Assembly: GCA_036495225.1 (NCBI GenBank)
Contig: DASXNG010000292.1
Span: 1-56,153, forward strand
Length of the DNA stretch: 56,153 nt
Source of the DNA: Galbitalea sp036495225
Lineage (GTDB): Bacteria > Actinomycetota > Actinomycetes > Actinomycetales > Microbacteriaceae
Reading direction: 5' to 3'
How positions within the stretch are numbered: position 1 is the first letter of the stretch; each line of letters starts with the position of its first letter. The notes under the pieces are model-generated. The model was not told the DNA's origin. It saw only the letters and a program-made list of their open reading frames with translations, and did no database searches. Below are positions 1-8,183 of the stretch, piece by piece. The translations under genes were made by a program, and so were the position numbers.

Positions 1-87
1 GACTACCGAGAGTAGGAGCGTCACCGGGCGCACACCATAGGAGCCGATCGGGTCGCGCTGCTGAAAAGAGAGCTCCTGGTCATTCAT
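1..87 (-). CDS. Partial unknown CDS, N-terminus only
   Basis: An open frame starts at an ATG at 87-85 on the minus strand and runs off the left edge of the window. It begins MNDQELSFQQRDPIGSYG and stays open for 29 codons. Its start overlaps the stop of the upstream sensor kinase (TGA at 82-80), an arrangement typical of translational coupling. A cognate response regulator would be expected after a kinase of this class, but the visible residues do not look like a receiver domain, so the function is not recognised. The alternative ATG at 83-81 reaches a stop quickly and was not chosen. Confidence 0.45.
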   Translation of the reverse strand, partial: MNDQELSFQQRDPIGSYGVRPVTLLLSVV

Positions 88-1297
88 GCGAAGTGCCCAC
101 CGCGTTGGCGACTTCGCTGGTCGCCGGTACACGAATCATGACCGTCGTGCCCCGACCCGGGGTAGACCAGACTCGCACGTCGCCCCCAACACTTTCGATG
201 CGACGACGAACGGACTGTTTCAGCCCGAGACGGTCCGCAGCGACCAGTTCTTCGGTGAACCCGCGGCCCGCATCGATGACCATAATGGACACCTCAGCAG
301 GCGATCCGATGACAACGACCTCTGCACGTTCCACCTGCGCGTGTTTGACCACATTGACCAGGCACTGCTTGACGGCGAGCCCTACGGCGAGATCCCGCTC
401 CGCGTTCAGTTGCCCGATGGCGGTGAGGTCACCCGTGACGTCCACCACCAGCGACAGCGCCCTGGCCTCTTCCACCGCGGCGTGCAGGGCGCTTACATGC
501 CAATCCTGGTTTGCGCGCGCGTCGAACTCCGGCGCCGGGTCGCTGAGCCACTCCTCGCCGATGAGTATCTGAAGGTCATTCGCAATCTGCCGGGCGAGCT
601 CGGGACGCAACCGGTCGCCCTCCGAGTTGGCTACCGCGGCGAGGTGGTTGAGCACCATGTCGTGCATGAGCGCTGCCGCGCGCACCTCGACGCGATACCG
701 CACCTCGGAGACCTCATCATCGATGACGGCGCGCGCGAGCTCCGGCCGTACCCGCATTCGAGCCGCGCGGGTGATCGCCCCCGTCACGAGGACGGCGAGA
801 AGGCAGAGCTCTGCGCCAATAGCCGCAAAGTCCAGCCGCACCTGTGACATCGTCGCCCACGCCGCGATGAGGGTCGCAACGACACCGACCCCGAAACCGG
901 CGGCCGACCAGCACATGTTGGCACTCGGCACCACCCCGGATCCGGTCACGAGGATTAGCGCGATCTTCACGAGCGAGAGCGGCGGCGCGTTTGTGGCGGC
1001 AACCTCCGGCAACGTCGACATCAGGGCGACCGAGAGCAGCAAGAGGCTGACTCCACCGATGACCAGATAGAGCAGGGAGAAGAATGTCGTACGCCGCCGG
1101 TCGAGAACATAGAGTGCCACGGTCGCAGCGATGATCGGCAGAACCGCCAGCAGAATGGGAGCTGTCGTCTCGCTCTGGTATCCGAGGAGGTCGAACATGG
1201 CGCCGACGAGACACACATAGGCGATCACATGGGAGAACCGGCTGAACGCGTGGTTTGCCATGATGCGGCCAGATTCCTGCGACTGGCCCTGCGACAC
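80..1297 (-). CDS. Membrane sensor histidine kinase-like protein
   Basis: A 405-residue membrane-anchored sensor kinase. About six hydrophobic segments fill residues 22-175, with no large extracellular domain. A dimerisation/phosphoacceptor-like motif MHDMVLNHL follows (His212), and then a GHKL ATPase domain: N box around 310-320 (QCLVNVVKHA), G1 box DAGRGF at 342-347 and a glycine-rich GRGTTV at 381-386. This is the layout of NarL/DesK-type kinases, although the phosphoacceptor motif differs from the common RELHD form. The GTG start is supported by a GGAGGAG Shine-Dalgarno five bases upstream; an internal ATG at residue 13 is the alternative. It overlaps the next, partial gene, which may be its partner. 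The ligand cannot be read from the sequence. Confidence 0.8.
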   Translation of the reverse strand: MSQGQSQESGRIMANHAFSRFSHVIAYVCLVGAMFDLLGYQSETTAPILLAVLPIIAATVALYVLDRRRTTFFSLLYLVIGGVSLLLLSVALMSTLPEVAATNAPPLSLVKIALILVTGSGVVPSANMCWSAAGFGVGVVATLIAAWATMSQVRLDFAAIGAELCLLAVLVTGAITRAARMRVRPELARAVIDDEVSEVRYRVEVRAAALMHDMVLNHLAAVANSEGDRLRPELARQIANDLQILIGEEWLSDPAPEFDARANQDWHVSALHAAVEEARALSLVVDVTGDLTAIGQLNAERDLAVGLAVKQCLVNVVKHAQVERAEVVVIGSPAEVSIMVIDAGRGFTEELVAADRLGLKQSVRRRIESVGGDVRVWSTPGRGTTVMIRVPATSEVANAVGTSHE

Positions 1298-1412
1298 TGG
1301 TACTCCTCCGGCGCGAAATAAACTCGCTTAACGCAGTATCGCACCGCACAGAAATGTCTAGTACCCCGCGTTCTGGGTCCGTTGCGCTGCAGCCGAGGCC
1401 AGCTCCTCGGGT

Positions 1413-2447
1413 TCAGAATAGGGTCGGTTCCACGTCTATCTGGGCCGGTTTCGCGAGCGCTCGAACGCGAACGGTGCCGGTTGCCGGGTCAGTTTTTCCG
1501 CGCTGCAATCCGTGCTTGATCGCCAGCGGTCGAAACTTGTCTGCCAGCCATTTGCGGTACTCCTTTGGCGCGTACGCGCTGAACTTGTACATCGCTTCAT
1601 AGCGCGCAACGAGCTCTGGATGCTCCCGCGCCAGCCACAGCATGAACCACTCCTTCGTTCCGGGGCGAAGGTGCAGGGCCGTGTGCATCACGCTCGTGGC
1701 ACCGGCGGCGGCCACGCGCTCGAGCGCGGCATCCAGGTGTGCCCTCGTGTCGGTGAGGTAGGGCAGGATCGGCATCAGAAATACGGTGACCGGCAGGCCG
1801 ACATCCCGAGCCGCGCTCACCGTCGCGAGCCTCGCGGCTGTGGAGGGCGTTCCGGGTTCAACGGACTGCTGCAACTCGTCGTCGTACACCGCTATCGACA
1901 TCGCGAGCTCGACAGGCACCCTCTCGTTCGCCTGCGCGAGCAGCGGCAGGTCTCGCCGAAGCAGACTGCCCTTGGTCAGGATGCTGAACGGCGTGCCGCT
2001 GCCTGCGAGCGCCTCGATGATGCCGGGCATGAGCTGGTACCTGCCCTCGGCGCGTTGGTACGGGTCGGTGTTTGTGCCGAGCGCCACCGGGTTGTGCCCC
2101 CAACTCGGCTTAGCCAGCTCCTTCGCCAGTACCTCCGCGACGTTCACCTTCACGATGATCTGGCTATCGAAATCCTTGCCTGCGTCAAGCTCGAGGTAGG
2201 TGTGGGTGTTCCGCGCGAAGCAGTAGACGCAGGCGTGGCTGCAGCCCCTGTACGGGTTGATCGTCCAGCCGAAGGGCATGGCGCTCTGGCCGGGAACGTG
2301 ATTGAGCGCGGACTTGGCGAGCACCTCGTGAAAGGTGATTCCGGCGAAGTCCGGGGTGCGAACGGTTCGCACGAGGTTGTTCAGGCGGGCGAGCCCCGGC
2401 AGAGTCTCGGCCTGCTCGATGTTGAGTTCCTGGCCCTGCCACCGCAT
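1413..2447 (-). CDS. Rv2578c-like radical SAM protein (SplB-related)
   Basis: A 344-residue radical SAM protein related to spore photoproduct lyase-like proteins and to the mycobacterial Rv2578c family. The iron-sulfur motif CX3CX2C is at Cys69, Cys73 and Cys76 (RGCSHACVYCFARN), followed by the GTNTDPYQ segment typical of this family. The open frame extends 111 codons further upstream, but that part overlaps mqo, is arginine-rich shadow sequence and contains the LexA box; ATG 2447 is the first start after the box. There is no Shine-Dalgarno. A perfect SOS box lies 8 bp upstream, so damage-inducible expression is inferred. A nucleic-acid repair or modification role is plausible, but the substrate is unknown. 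Confidence 0.88.
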   Translation of the reverse strand: MRWQGQELNIEQAETLPGLARLNNLVRTVRTPDFAGITFHEVLAKSALNHVPGQSAMPFGWTINPYRGCSHACVYCFARNTHTYLELDAGKDFDSQIIVKVNVAEVLAKELAKPSWGHNPVALGTNTDPYQRAEGRYQLMPGIIEALAGSGTPFSILTKGSLLRRDLPLLAQANERVPVELAMSIAVYDDELQQSVEPGTPSTAARLATVSAARDVGLPVTVFLMPILPYLTDTRAHLDAALERVAAAGATSVMHTALHLRPGTKEWFMLWLAREHPELVARYEAMYKFSAYAPKEYRKWLADKFRPLAIKHGLQRGKTDPATGTVRVRALAKPAQIDVEPTLF

Positions 2448-2455
2448 TGCATTAT

Positions 2456-2471
2456 TCGAACATATGTTCGA
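2456..2471 (-). promoter_or_regulatory. LexA SOS box
   Basis: TCGAACATATGTTCGA is a perfect 16-bp palindrome and matches the gram-positive/mycobacterial LexA operator core GAAC-N4-GTTC exactly. On the minus strand it contains a TANNNT hexamer (TATGTT) 12 bases from the radical SAM start codon, so bound LexA would block the promoter and the transcript would have almost no leader. The box lies between the mqo stop and the radical SAM start and points only at the latter gene. Confidence 0.88.
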
Positions 2472-2505
2472 GAGTTTCGCAAGGGCTCCTCGACCCCGGA
2501 GATTG

Positions 2506-3975
2506 CTAACGGGCGATCTCGAGCGCCTTTGCCGTCTCTGCCATCGTCTTCTCCGCGATCTTCGGGTTCTCCGACAGCTGCGTGCCGAAGCTCGGCACCA
2601 TCGCGGAGAGCTTCGGCGCCCAAGCATCCAACTGCGCGGGGAAGCACTTTTCGAGCACGCCGAGCATGATCGGCACGGCAGTCGATGCCCCCGGTGACGC
2701 GCCCAGCAGCCCGGCGATGCTGCCATCGGCCGCCGCGACCACCTCGGTTCCGAACTGAAGGACGCCGCCCTTCTTGGCATCCTTCTTGATCACCTGCACG
2801 CGCTGACCCGCCGTGATGCGGTACCAGTCCTCAGGATTGCCATCCGGGAAGAACTCGGTGAGCGCATCGAATTTTGTCGACGGCCGAGCCAGGAGCTGTC
2901 CGATCAGGTACTTCACGAGGCCGAGGTTGCTGGCTCCCGCGGCGACCATCGGGATGAGGTTATGCCAGCGGATCGAGGCGATGAGATCGAACCAGGAGCC
3001 CGACTTCAGAAACTTGGGGCTGAAGCCCGCATAGGGTCCGAACATGAGGCTCGCCTGACCGTCGACCACGCGGGTGTCGAGGTGGGGAACCGACATCGGC
3101 GGGGCACCGAGCGCAGGCTTGCCGTAGACCTTGGCCTGGTGACGCTTCACGATCTCCTGGTTGTCGGTGCGCAGGAACTCACCGCTCACCGGGAAGCCGC
3201 CGAACCCCCGGATCTCCTTGATGCCGGACTTCTGCAGCAAGTTGAGCGCGTAACCACCAGCGCCGACGAAGACGAAACGGGCGTCGTAGAACTCCGGCGC
3301 GTTGCCGACCGTGTGACGCGTCGTCAGTCGCCAATTACCGTTCTTGCGCTTGACCTTGCTCACCGACTCTTCGACGATGAGCTCCGCGCCGTTGGTGGTG
3401 AGGTAGTTGATCAGCAGCTTGGTGAGCGCACCGAAGTCGACATCCGTACCGGCGGCGACGCGCGTGGCGGCGATCCGCTGGCTCTTCTTGCGCCCCGGGA
3501 TGAGCAGCGGCGCCCAGCCACGAATCACGGATGCGTCCTCGCTGTACTCGAGGCCCTCGAACAGCGGGTGGTCCTTGAGCGCGTCGAATCGCTTACGCAG
3601 GTACTCGACGTTCTCATCCCCCCACACGAAGCTCATGTGCGGGGTCGAGTTGATGAACGCCGAAGGATCGGGAAGCGCGCCAACCTTCAGCAGGTGCGTC
3701 CAGAACTGGCGTGACACCTGAAACTGCTCGTTGACCTTGACGGCACTCGAGATATCGATGGAGCCGTCTTCGCGCTCCGGTGTGTAGTTGAGTTCGCACA
3801 GCGCCGAGTGCCCCGTGCCTGCGTTGTTCCACGGGTTGGAGCTCTCGAGCGCGACATCCGAAAGTCGTTCGAAGATCTTGATATCCCAGGTCGGCTCAAG
3901 CTGCTTGAGCAGCGTGCCGAGAGTTGCGCTCATGATGCCGCCACCGATGAGGGCAACGTCGATGGGTTTGTTCAC
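2506..3975 (-). CDS. mqo: Malate:quinone oxidoreductase
   Basis: A 489-residue FAD-dependent malate:quinone oxidoreductase that oxidises malate to oxaloacetate and passes electrons to the quinone pool at the membrane. The N-terminus carries the Rossmann FAD motif VALIGGGIMSATLG (residues 8-21), and the length is normal for the family. Family signatures include NNAGTGHSALCELNYTP near residue 50 and a C-terminal SPGASTA segment. The GTG start lies six bases after a TAAACT hexamer (3982-3987), with no Shine-Dalgarno, which suggests a leaderless mRNA. No partner gene is adjacent: downstream is the SOS-controlled radical SAM gene, and upstream is a divergent DUF559-like gene. Confidence 0.96.
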   Translation of the reverse strand: MNKPIDVALIGGGIMSATLGTLLKQLEPTWDIKIFERLSDVALESSNPWNNAGTGHSALCELNYTPEREDGSIDISSAVKVNEQFQVSRQFWTHLLKVGALPDPSAFINSTPHMSFVWGDENVEYLRKRFDALKDHPLFEGLEYSEDASVIRGWAPLLIPGRKKSQRIAATRVAAGTDVDFGALTKLLINYLTTNGAELIVEESVSKVKRKNGNWRLTTRHTVGNAPEFYDARFVFVGAGGYALNLLQKSGIKEIRGFGGFPVSGEFLRTDNQEIVKRHQAKVYGKPALGAPPMSVPHLDTRVVDGQASLMFGPYAGFSPKFLKSGSWFDLIASIRWHNLIPMVAAGASNLGLVKYLIGQLLARPSTKFDALTEFFPDGNPEDWYRITAGQRVQVIKKDAKKGGVLQFGTEVVAAADGSIAGLLGASPGASTAVPIMLGVLEKCFPAQLDAWAPKLSAMVPSFGTQLSENPKIAEKTMAETAKALEIAR

Positions 3976-4189
3976 TGACTCAGTTTACGATGCGCGCGGG
4001 GCATGGCCCGCAGGGGGCGAAAGCGCTTGCTGCGTTCGACAGGACGAATTCACCCCGTGGGACCGTCGACAGGACAAAAGCAGGCTTTCGCAAACCGCGA
4101 TCATGTCGGGACTTTCCCACAGTGCGCATTTTGTCCACAGAATCTCTATCCGCGTACCCCCAAGCTTCGACAGCTCGCAGGATGGCGGG

Positions 4190-5032
4190 ATGTCACGTGA
4201 CCTCGATGAAGACATGGTTCGAGCGAAGGGGCTCACCACCCGTCGTCAACTGACGGCGCTCGGTCATTCTCGGCGCTCTTTGTTGCAAGCAGCAGCAGCC
4301 GGACGGCTGACAGTGCCGAGGCGAGGGTGGATCGCGGACACCTCGGCGCCACCAGACGCCTTGCTTGCCGTGATGTTGGGCGGCCAACTCGGCGGCGCAT
4401 CAGCGTTGGAGAGCTTCGGAATCTGGAATGACGGCGGGGAACTTGTGATCTCCTGCGCACCGACAGCAAGCCGACTACCAAGTCTTGGTCCCAACCAACG
4501 TCGACTTTGGATACGGCGAGCCTTTGTCGAGCCAAGCCAACTGCCATGGCGAGTGTCCGTGCGCGACGCGCTTCTACAACACGCGATGGTTTCCGACCGT
4601 TCATCGCTCATCGCATCGATCGACAGCGCGCTCTACACGCGCATGCTGCGACCGACGCAACTGGCAGATCTCGTCGACGCATTGCCGGCACGACTCAAGT
4701 CAGTTGCACGAGAGATAGATGCGCGGTCGATGTCAGGCACGGAGACCAAAATGCGGCTCGCCTGTGTCGCGGCTGGTCTACGGGTGGACATTCAGGTCAC
4801 GATCCCCGGAGTGGGCACTGTGGATCTGCTCATCGACGAGTGGCTGATCGTCGAGGTGGACAGCAGGAAGCATCACGACGAACCGATTCAGCAGCACAAG
4901 GATCGAGTCAGAGACGGCAACTCAGTGCTCGGCCGATTCGGACATGTCCGTGTCGACTATTTGCTGGTGCAACATGAGCTCTCGTGGTGCATGGACGTCA
5001 TCTTCGCGCGTCTCGCGGAGGGCAGACCTTGA
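4190..5032 (+). CDS. AbiEi-like/DUF559-like endonuclease-fold protein
   Basis: A 280-residue soluble protein of a type common in Microbacteriaceae. Residues 10-50 (TTRRQLTALGHSRRSLLQAA...PRRGW) resemble the N-terminal winged-helix segment of AbiEi-type antitoxins. The C-terminal third has a DUF559/Vsr-like nuclease-fold pattern: Glu in SGTE, Asp in VDLLID and EVDSRKHH, then a conserved VRVDY strand. ATG 4190 was chosen because translation further upstream shows no conservation-like features and the segment encodes only intergenic-looking sequence. It stands alone, divergent from mqo and convergent with asd. No toxin partner is adjacent, so toxin-antitoxin function is not claimed; a DNA-related role is only inferred from the fold. 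Confidence 0.72.
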   Translation: MSRDLDEDMVRAKGLTTRRQLTALGHSRRSLLQAAAAGRLTVPRRGWIADTSAPPDALLAVMLGGQLGGASALESFGIWNDGGELVISCAPTASRLPSLGPNQRRLWIRRAFVEPSQLPWRVSVRDALLQHAMVSDRSSLIASIDSALYTRMLRPTQLADLVDALPARLKSVAREIDARSMSGTETKMRLACVAAGLRVDIQVTIPGVGTVDLLIDEWLIVEVDSRKHHDEPIQQHKDRVRDGNSVLGRFGHVRVDYLLVQHELSWCMDVIFARLAEGRP

Positions 5033-5033
5033 T

Positions 5034-5080
5034 GTTCAACAGGATCACGTCACGTGTTGGGATGATTACATCCTGTAGAA
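5034..5080 (+). terminator. Hairpin between convergent genes
   Basis: GTTCAACAGGAT at 5034-5045 can pair through ACAGGAT/ATCCTGT with ATCCTGTAGAA at 5070-5080. It lies just after the DUF559-like stop and before the asd stop on the other strand. The loop is long and there is no U-tract, so termination is only a guess. The GTTCAACAGGA sequence recurs twice inside the foldback element near 49.93 kb. Confidence 0.3.
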
Positions 5081-5122
5081 GGTCCCGACAGCCGAATTGG
5101 TCCTGTTGGGCACGCTCAAGCC

Positions 5123-6199
5123 CTACGAAGCAGCGACCAGCTTCGCCGCGACGAGCTCCGCGATCTGTACGGCGTTCAGCGCGGCACCCTTGCGCAGGTT
5201 GTCGTTGCTGATGAAGAGCGCCAAGCCGCGACCGTTCGGCACGCCCTCGTCCTGACGGATGCGACCGACGTACGACGGGTCCTTGCCTGCCGCGTAGAGC
5301 GGTGTGGGGACATCCATCAGCACGACGCCCGGAGCTTCCGCGAGGAGTTCCTTGGCGCGCGCGACAGAGAGCGGCGAACCGAACTCGGCGTTGATCGAAA
5401 GCGAGTGACCAGTAAACACCGGGACGCGCACGCAGGTACCACTCACGAGCAGATCGGGGAGCTCGAGAATCTTGCGGCTCTCGTTGCGCAGCTTCTTCTC
5501 CTCATCCGTTTCGTACAGCCCGTCGTCGACGAAGTTGCCGGCCTGCGGGATCACGTCGAACGCGATCGTTGCGGGGAACTTGGATGCCGGCGGAAACTCG
5601 ACTGATGAGCCATCGTGCACCAGCTCGATGGTGTCTTGCGCAACGGCGGCTCGCGCCTGCTCGAGCAGCTCTTCGCCGCCCGCGAGACCTGCTCCCGAGA
5701 CCGCTTGGTAGGTCGAGACGATGAGCCGTTCGAGTCCGGCCTCGTCAGCAAGAACCTTGAGCACGGGCATCGCTGCCATCGTCGTGCAGTTGGGGTTGGC
5801 GACGATTCCCTTGACAGCTTCATCAAGCGCGTGTGCGTTGACCTCGCTGACCACGAGCGGAACCTCCGGATCCATTCGCCAGGCCGAGGAGTTGTCGATC
5901 ACAAGAACGCCAGCTGCCGCGAAGCGCGGAGCCTGAACCTTCGACATGGATGCGCCTGCCGAGAAGATCGCGACATCGAGGCCACTCGGATCGGCGGTCT
6001 CGGCATCCTCGACGACGATCTCAGCGCCCTTCCATGGCAGGGTCTTGCCCGCGCTGCGTGCCGAGGCGAAGTAGCGGATCTCCGCTACCGGGAAGTCGCG
6101 CTCTTCGAGGAGTTGGCGAACCACTGCGCCAACCTGACCCGTGGCGCCGACAACCCCAATGCGGATTCCGCCCTGCCGTGAGCCTGCCGAATCGGTCAT
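5123..6199 (-). CDS. asd: Aspartate-semialdehyde dehydrogenase
   Basis: A 358-residue NADPH-dependent enzyme that reduces aspartyl phosphate to aspartate semialdehyde, the branch point towards lysine/diaminopimelate, threonine and methionine. It has the dinucleotide motif VGATGQVG (17-24), the substrate motif NSSAWR (103-108) and the catalytic cysteine in NPNCTT (Cys138). The length is slightly above the usual 340-350 because of a short N-terminal extension. The start codon overlaps the lysC stop by four bases (ATGA), so it is the second gene of a lysC-asd operon, as in corynebacteria and mycobacteria. Confidence 0.97.
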   Translation of the reverse strand: MTDSAGSRQGGIRIGVVGATGQVGAVVRQLLEERDFPVAEIRYFASARSAGKTLPWKGAEIVVEDAETADPSGLDVAIFSAGASMSKVQAPRFAAAGVLVIDNSSAWRMDPEVPLVVSEVNAHALDEAVKGIVANPNCTTMAAMPVLKVLADEAGLERLIVSTYQAVSGAGLAGGEELLEQARAAVAQDTIELVHDGSSVEFPPASKFPATIAFDVIPQAGNFVDDGLYETDEEKKLRNESRKILELPDLLVSGTCVRVPVFTGHSLSINAEFGSPLSVARAKELLAEAPGVVLMDVPTPLYAAGKDPSYVGRIRQDEGVPNGRGLALFISNDNLRKGAALNAVQIAELVAAKLVAAS

Positions 6200-7464
6200 C
6201 GTCCCGTACCTCCGTGAACCTTCGCCTCTTCGTCGCCGTCAAGGTCGAACGCAGTGTGCACCACGGCGACGGCCTGCTTGATGGTGTCCGCTCTCGTCAC
6301 GACGGAGATGCGGATCTCGCTCGTCGAAATCATCTCGATATTGATGCCGGCTTCGTACAGTGCCGTGAACAGCTTCGCCGATACTCCCGCGTTCGTGCGC
6401 ATGCCAGCACCAACGAGTGACAGCTTGCCGATCTGGTCGTCGTACTGCAGCGACTCGAACCCGATATCGGTCTTCGCTTCATCGAGGGCAGCGAGTGTCG
6501 CGGGGCCGTCGGTCTTCGGCAGTGTGAACGAGATGTCGGTGCTGGAAGTGTCAGTGCGCGACACGTTCTGCACGATCATGTCGATGTTCGCACCCGAAGT
6601 TGCTACGACGGTGAAGATCTGTGCCGCCTTACCGGGCACGTCTGGCACGCCGACGACCGTGATCTTGACCTGGCCGAGATCCGCGGCGACTCCTGCGATC
6701 AGTGGCTCTTCCACGTTCACTTCTCCATCCACTGGGTTGACGACCAGCGTGCCTTCATTGTTGTTGAAGGATGACCGTACATGAAGGGTAACGCCGTGCC
6801 TGCGGGCGTATTCCACCGCACGGATATACAAAACCTTGGCGCCCGCGGCCGCCAGTTCGAGCATTTCCTCGCTGGTGATCTTGTCGATCTTCCGCGCGGA
6901 CGGCACCATGCGAGGGTCCGTCGTGAAGACGCCGTCGACGTCCGTGTAGATCTCGCAGACATCTGCGCCGAGTGCCGCGGCGAGCGCGACGGCTGTCGTG
7001 TCTGAGCCGCCTCGACCGAGCGTGGTGATGTCGCCGGTTCCGCGGTTGAATCCCTGAAAGCCCGCGACGATGGCGACGGCACCATGATCGATGGCGCTGC
7101 GCACGCGGTCGGGCGTGACATCCACGATCCGAGCGGAGCCGTGCTGGGCATCCGTGATCATGCCGGCCTGACTGCCCGTGTAGCTGCGCGCCTCGACTCC
7201 GAGCCCCTTGATGGCCATCGCGAGGAGTGCCATGGAGATGCGCTCGCCGGCCGTCAACAACATGTCGAGTTCGCGACCGGATGGCGCGGGCACGACCTCG
7301 TTCGCCAGATCCATCAGTTCGTCGGTGGTGTCTCCCATGGCGGACACGACGACGACGACGTCATTCCCAGCCTTGTGGGTCTCGACGATGCGCTTCGCCA
7401 CCCGCTTGATGCTCTCGGCGTCAGCGACGGAAGATCCTCCGTACTTCTGTACGATCAAGCTCAC
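6196..7464 (-). CDS. lysC: Aspartate kinase
   Basis: A 422-residue aspartokinase catalysing ATP-dependent phosphorylation of aspartate, the first step of the aspartate family pathway. The N-terminus has KYGGSSVADAESIK (residues 8-21) and the catalytic GRGGSDTTAVALAAAL segment near 150. Two ACT domains occupy the last third and normally bind lysine and threonine for feedback inhibition. In corynebacteria an internal start yields a separate beta subunit; a similar arrangement is possible here but is not proven. The GTG start has AGGAG upstream. It is the first gene of the lysC-asd operon; a recR-side hairpin at 7539-7575 separates it from recR. Confidence 0.97.
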   Translation of the reverse strand: MSLIVQKYGGSSVADAESIKRVAKRIVETHKAGNDVVVVVSAMGDTTDELMDLANEVVPAPSGRELDMLLTAGERISMALLAMAIKGLGVEARSYTGSQAGMITDAQHGSARIVDVTPDRVRSAIDHGAVAIVAGFQGFNRGTGDITTLGRGGSDTTAVALAAALGADVCEIYTDVDGVFTTDPRMVPSARKIDKITSEEMLELAAAGAKVLYIRAVEYARRHGVTLHVRSSFNNNEGTLVVNPVDGEVNVEEPLIAGVAADLGQVKITVVGVPDVPGKAAQIFTVVATSGANIDMIVQNVSRTDTSSTDISFTLPKTDGPATLAALDEAKTDIGFESLQYDDQIGKLSLVGAGMRTNAGVSAKLFTALYEAGINIEMISTSEIRISVVTRADTIKQAVAVVHTAFDLDGDEEAKVHGGTGR

Positions 7465-7538
7465 GCGGTACTCCTGGGGGCAGTGACGGTTGTGCAGAGT
7501 TCAGTGTAATGCGCCGGTAACTTAGCGCTTTACGTGAG

Positions 7539-7575
7539 CCCGCCGCGTGACGCCGCTGCTCACGCGAGGCGGGCT
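7539..7575 (-). terminator. Stem-loop terminator after recR
   Basis: GCCCGCC at 7539-7545 pairs with GGCGGGC at 7569-7575, and the stem continues inward through CGTGA/TCACG with one mismatch. It sits between the recR stop and the lysC start region. No clear U-tract follows, as is common in high-GC actinobacteria. Confidence 0.6.
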
Positions 7576-7580
7576 AGCAC

Positions 7581-8180
7581 CTACTGTTCGACGAGCCTGC
7601 GGCCCTCGAAGGCGCGCCCGAGCGTTACCTCGTCTGCGTACTCTAGGTCGCCGCCGACCGGAAGTCCGGATGCGAGGCGCGTGACGCGCAGGTTCGGTTG
7701 CACCAGCAGGCGGCTCAGGTAGGTCGCGGTCGCCTCACCCTCGAGGTTCGGGTCGGTGGCGATGATGACCTCGGTGACGGTGCCATCCGCAAGGCGTTGC
7801 ACCAGCTTGCGGATGTTGAGGTCGTCGGGACCGATCCCGTCGATCGGGCTGATCGCGCCGCCGAGCACGTGGTACAGCCCACGGAACTCCCGTGTGCGCT
7901 CGATCGCCTGCACGTCCTTCGCCTCTTCGACGACGCAGATAGTCGCCGCTGACCTTCGCGGGTCACGGCAGATGTTGCAGGTCTCCTGCTCGGTGACGTT
8001 TCCGCAGATGTCGCAGAACCGCACCTTCTCCTTAACCTCGAGCAACACCTCGGCGAGGTGGCCGACGTCGAAACTCTCTGTCTGGAGGATGTAGAACGCG
8101 ATGCGTTGCGCAGACTTCGGGCCTATGCCGGGGAGCCTGCCCAACTCGTCGATCAGCTCCTGGACGATACCTTCGTACAC
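7581..8180 (-). CDS. recR: Recombination mediator RecR
   Basis: A 199-residue RecR, the standard length. With RecF/RecO it loads RecA at gapped DNA. Domains in order: helix-hairpin-helix around LPGIGPKSAQRIAF (16-29), a four-cysteine zinc finger (Cys56, Cys59, Cys68, Cys71), and a Toprim domain from about 80 with VVEEAKD and ATDPNLEGEATATYL. It lies three bases downstream of the dnaX stop on the same strand, the widespread dnaX-recR operon, although the usual intervening ybaB-like gene is absent here. Confidence 0.97.
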   Translation of the reverse strand: MYEGIVQELIDELGRLPGIGPKSAQRIAFYILQTESFDVGHLAEVLLEVKEKVRFCDICGNVTEQETCNICRDPRRSAATICVVEEAKDVQAIERTREFRGLYHVLGGAISPIDGIGPDDLNIRKLVQRLADGTVTEVIIATDPNLEGEATATYLSRLLVQPNLRVTRLASGLPVGGDLEYADEVTLGRAFEGRRLVEQ

Positions 8181-8183
8181 GGC

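Noticed and set aside
1413..2780. Longer radical SAM protein of 455 residues
   Set aside because: The extra 111 N-terminal codons overlap mqo in another frame, are arginine/serine-rich and include the LexA box.
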